NCBI RefSeq assembly: GCF_017874215.1
Contig: NZ_JAGGLB010000033.1
Coordinates: 55,175-119,174 of the forward strand
DNA: 64,000 bases
From: Paenibacillus eucommiae
Lineage (GTDB): Bacteria; Bacillota; Bacilli; Paenibacillales; NBRC-103111
Direction of reading: 5' to 3'
Notes under the pieces: model-generated
The model's input: the letters and a program-made list of their open reading frames with translations, nothing else
Database searches by the model: none
Told to the model about the DNA's origin: nothing
Position numbers and translations under genes: made by a program
Shown here: positions 62,488 to 64,000 of the stretch, piece by piece
Layout of the letters: every line of letters begins with the position of its first letter
Numbering within the stretch: the stretch's first letter is position 1

Positions 62488-63558
62488 TTAAGACTGTGCG
62501 TTTTTCAAAAGCCATTCTTGGTATCGTGCATTTACCTTATCGTAATTTTCGTACCACCATTCATTATTAATAATAATTTGTGATTTTTCCGCCCGGTCCA
62601 GTCCCAGCCGTTTTTTATCCTCATCACTGAGCAGGTCATAAGATTTCATATTCGCAGGAGCGATATCGTTAATTTTGGACATGTTAGCCTGCTGCTCGGC
62701 TTCAGTAGCGAAAGCTATAAATTTCATCGCCAGCTCCTTATTTTTGCTTCCCTTCGGAATCACCCAAGAGTCGCCTAGAACGGTAACCTGATTATACTCA
62801 ATCCCAATTTTAGCACCCTCTTTTTTCGCATTGGAAAGGCGCCCATTATATCCGGTTGCGACGCTGGCATCCCCGCCAATTAAGGTTTGAGCCGGCTGAT
62901 CTCCATTTTTCCACCATACGGATACGCTGCTCTTGATTTTGTCCAAGCTTTTGAAAGCGCGGTCAACATCAAGCGGGTAAAGCTTGTCCGGCTCCACTCC
63001 GTCAGCAACTAAGGCCTGCTCCAGCGTGGCTAGCGGATTGGACCACAAGGAACGTTTGCCCGGGAATTTCTGCGTATCCCAGAACTCACTCCAGGTGGCA
63101 GGGTGATGATCTTCAGAGAAGTCAGTTAAACTGTAAGCGATAGGTATATAATAGAGATAAGCTCCGATTCCGTAATCGTTTACAAAACGGGGAGTAATAT
63201 CATCCTTTTTGATTACTGTGTAATCAAGCTTTTCCAATAATCCTTGATTTCCACCCCGCAGCGAAAAATCAGCATCCGTATCCACGACATCCCACTCCAC
63301 ATTACCCGATTCAACCATTGCCTTCAGCTTACTCAGATCAACTGGGGTAACCTCGCGAATCTTCACCTTATATTTTTCCTCAAAAGGCTTGTAGATCACC
63401 TGACGTTGGCTTTCTGTCATATGGCCCCCATCACTTACAACCACAAGCTCCTTATTGGAAGAATTCGTACCCGAAGCAGAATCACCCTTCCCTCCACAAG
63501 CGGTCAAAGCCATAATCAAAGCTAGCAATACGAATGTGCCTGTCATCTTGTTAAACAT
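62488..63558 (-). CDS. Extracellular binding lipoprotein, PotD type (first copy)
   Basis: 356-residue lipoprotein heading the minus-strand catabolic run. Signal and lipobox are GTFVLLALIMALTAC; the fold matches the second copy (ELVVVSDGGHMTESQRQVIY, TWSEFWDTQKFPGKRSLWSN, GGDASVATGYNGRL). Most differences from its paralog lie near likely ligand contacts (DGG/FGG at the start, QTLIGG/QALVGG), so the ligands may differ slightly. ATG at 63558 follows AAGGTG; GTG at 63567 is an alternative. A cre-like site lies about 70 bases upstream. Confidence 0.9.
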   Translation of the reverse strand: MFNKMTGTFVLLALIMALTACGGKGDSASGTNSSNKELVVVSDGGHMTESQRQVIYKPFEEKYKVKIREVTPVDLSKLKAMVESGNVEWDVVDTDADFSLRGGNQGLLEKLDYTVIKKDDITPRFVNDYGIGAYLYYIPIAYSLTDFSEDHHPATWSEFWDTQKFPGKRSLWSNPLATLEQALVADGVEPDKLYPLDVDRAFKSLDKIKSSVSVWWKNGDQPAQTLIGGDASVATGYNGRLSNAKKEGAKIGIEYNQVTVLGDSWVIPKGSKNKELAMKFIAFATEAEQQANMSKINDIAPANMKSYDLLSDEDKKRLGLDRAEKSQIIINNEWWYENYDKVNARYQEWLLKNAQS

Positions 63559-63624
63559 ACATGTCACCTTACCTTCTCAATTTATGTAATCATGTTATTT
63601 CCAGGCGTTACTTCAATTGCATTA

Positions 63625-63640
63625 TTATAAGCGCTTTCAT
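63625..63640 (-). promoter_or_regulatory. Predicted CcpA catabolite-response element
   Basis: Read on the minus strand, ATGAAAGCGCTTATAA agrees with the cre consensus at nearly all fixed positions. It lies about 70 bases before the first binding-protein gene, where CcpA binding would repress the whole catabolic run when preferred sugars are present (inference). Confidence 0.6.
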
Positions 63641-63854
63641 TTTAACCGCTAAAAAATTCACTCCTTACTGCTGCTTGCCCGCCGAACTATTCCGCCAACT
63701 ATTCTGCCTACATCTCCCATCTCCTTTGGCCTGCAAATTTTCTCCCCCATCACCTTCATATACAATATAAATTAGGATTATATATTATTTATAACGGAAT
63801 TATATATCTAACTTTTTGGATAGTCAACCATTAAATTTTGGAATTCATATTTGG

Positions 63855-64000
63855 GGCTCAACACCACAATCAGTGCTTGACAAATGAATGGATAGCTAAC
63901 ACTGGAAAACATCTGCCAATCCTGTACGGTTGAAAGTCCTACCCAACAACAAAAGAGGAATAGACCGATGCAGAATCCGTATATCACAACGACGGAAGAT
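63855..64000 (+). mobile_element. Left end of an insertion sequence, cut by the window edge
   Basis: Begins with the inverted-repeat end GGCTCAACACCACAATCAGT and is about 97 percent identical to the first 147 bases of the remnant at 23779. An ATG at about 63969 starts MQNPYITTTED, the presumed transposase, which continues beyond the window. This may be a full-length relative of the deleted copy. The 63559-63854 gap otherwise holds only the promoter region of the binding-protein gene. Confidence 0.8.

Overview
The window comes from a low-to-mid GC Gram-positive bacterium, most likely Paenibacillus or a close relative. This is inferred from Bacillus-type ribosome binding sites, three SLH-anchored surface proteins, LplB/LplC-type and CUT1 sugar transporters, AraC regulators next to glycan-degradation genes, and large intergenic palindromic repeats. 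No rRNA or tRNA genes and no CRISPR array were seen.

Layout. 1-1727: end of a minus-strand sugar ABC transporter operon. 2853-3977: ROK regulator. 4272-9877: assorted housekeeping and regulatory genes (ComQ-like prenyl synthase, Lrp, VOC protein, GrpB, MerR, LysR and a divergent DapA-family gene). 10031-40420: a glycan-use locus. It holds a 1931-residue SLH protein, two AraC regulators, a GH106-like enzyme, a CUT1 transporter, a CBM-rich hydrolase, an SLH-DUF4838 protein, an SLH-cohesin protein, a beta-helix protein carrying cohesin-like and dockerin domains, and a GH78-like enzyme. The enzyme mix points to a rhamnose-containing plant polysaccharide such as rhamnogalacturonan (inference). 40483-49491: small lipoprotein, ChbG-type deacetylase, cysJI, a tiny membrane protein, a YdeI-like protein, an RHH protein and a broken Rpn nuclease. 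49704-63558: one minus-strand run of a spermidine/putrescine-type ABC transporter, amidohydrolase, GntR regulator, PreA-like flavoprotein, aminotransferase, aldehyde dehydrogenase and lyase. It looks like a catabolic cluster for a nitrogenous compound of unknown identity.

The most unusual content is non-coding. A two-part repeat recurs at five intergenic sites. One half folds into a large stem with branch stems, and base pairs in it change in a compensatory way between copies. The other half is an array of four short palindromes at fixed spacing (about 51, 62 and 52 bp). A decayed insertion sequence at 23779-24235 carries an array with different palindromes but almost the same spacing. A shared 24-bp site upstream of three glycan-locus promoters suggests a local AraC regulon, and the SLH-cohesin and dockerin pair suggests a small cellulosome-like surface complex.
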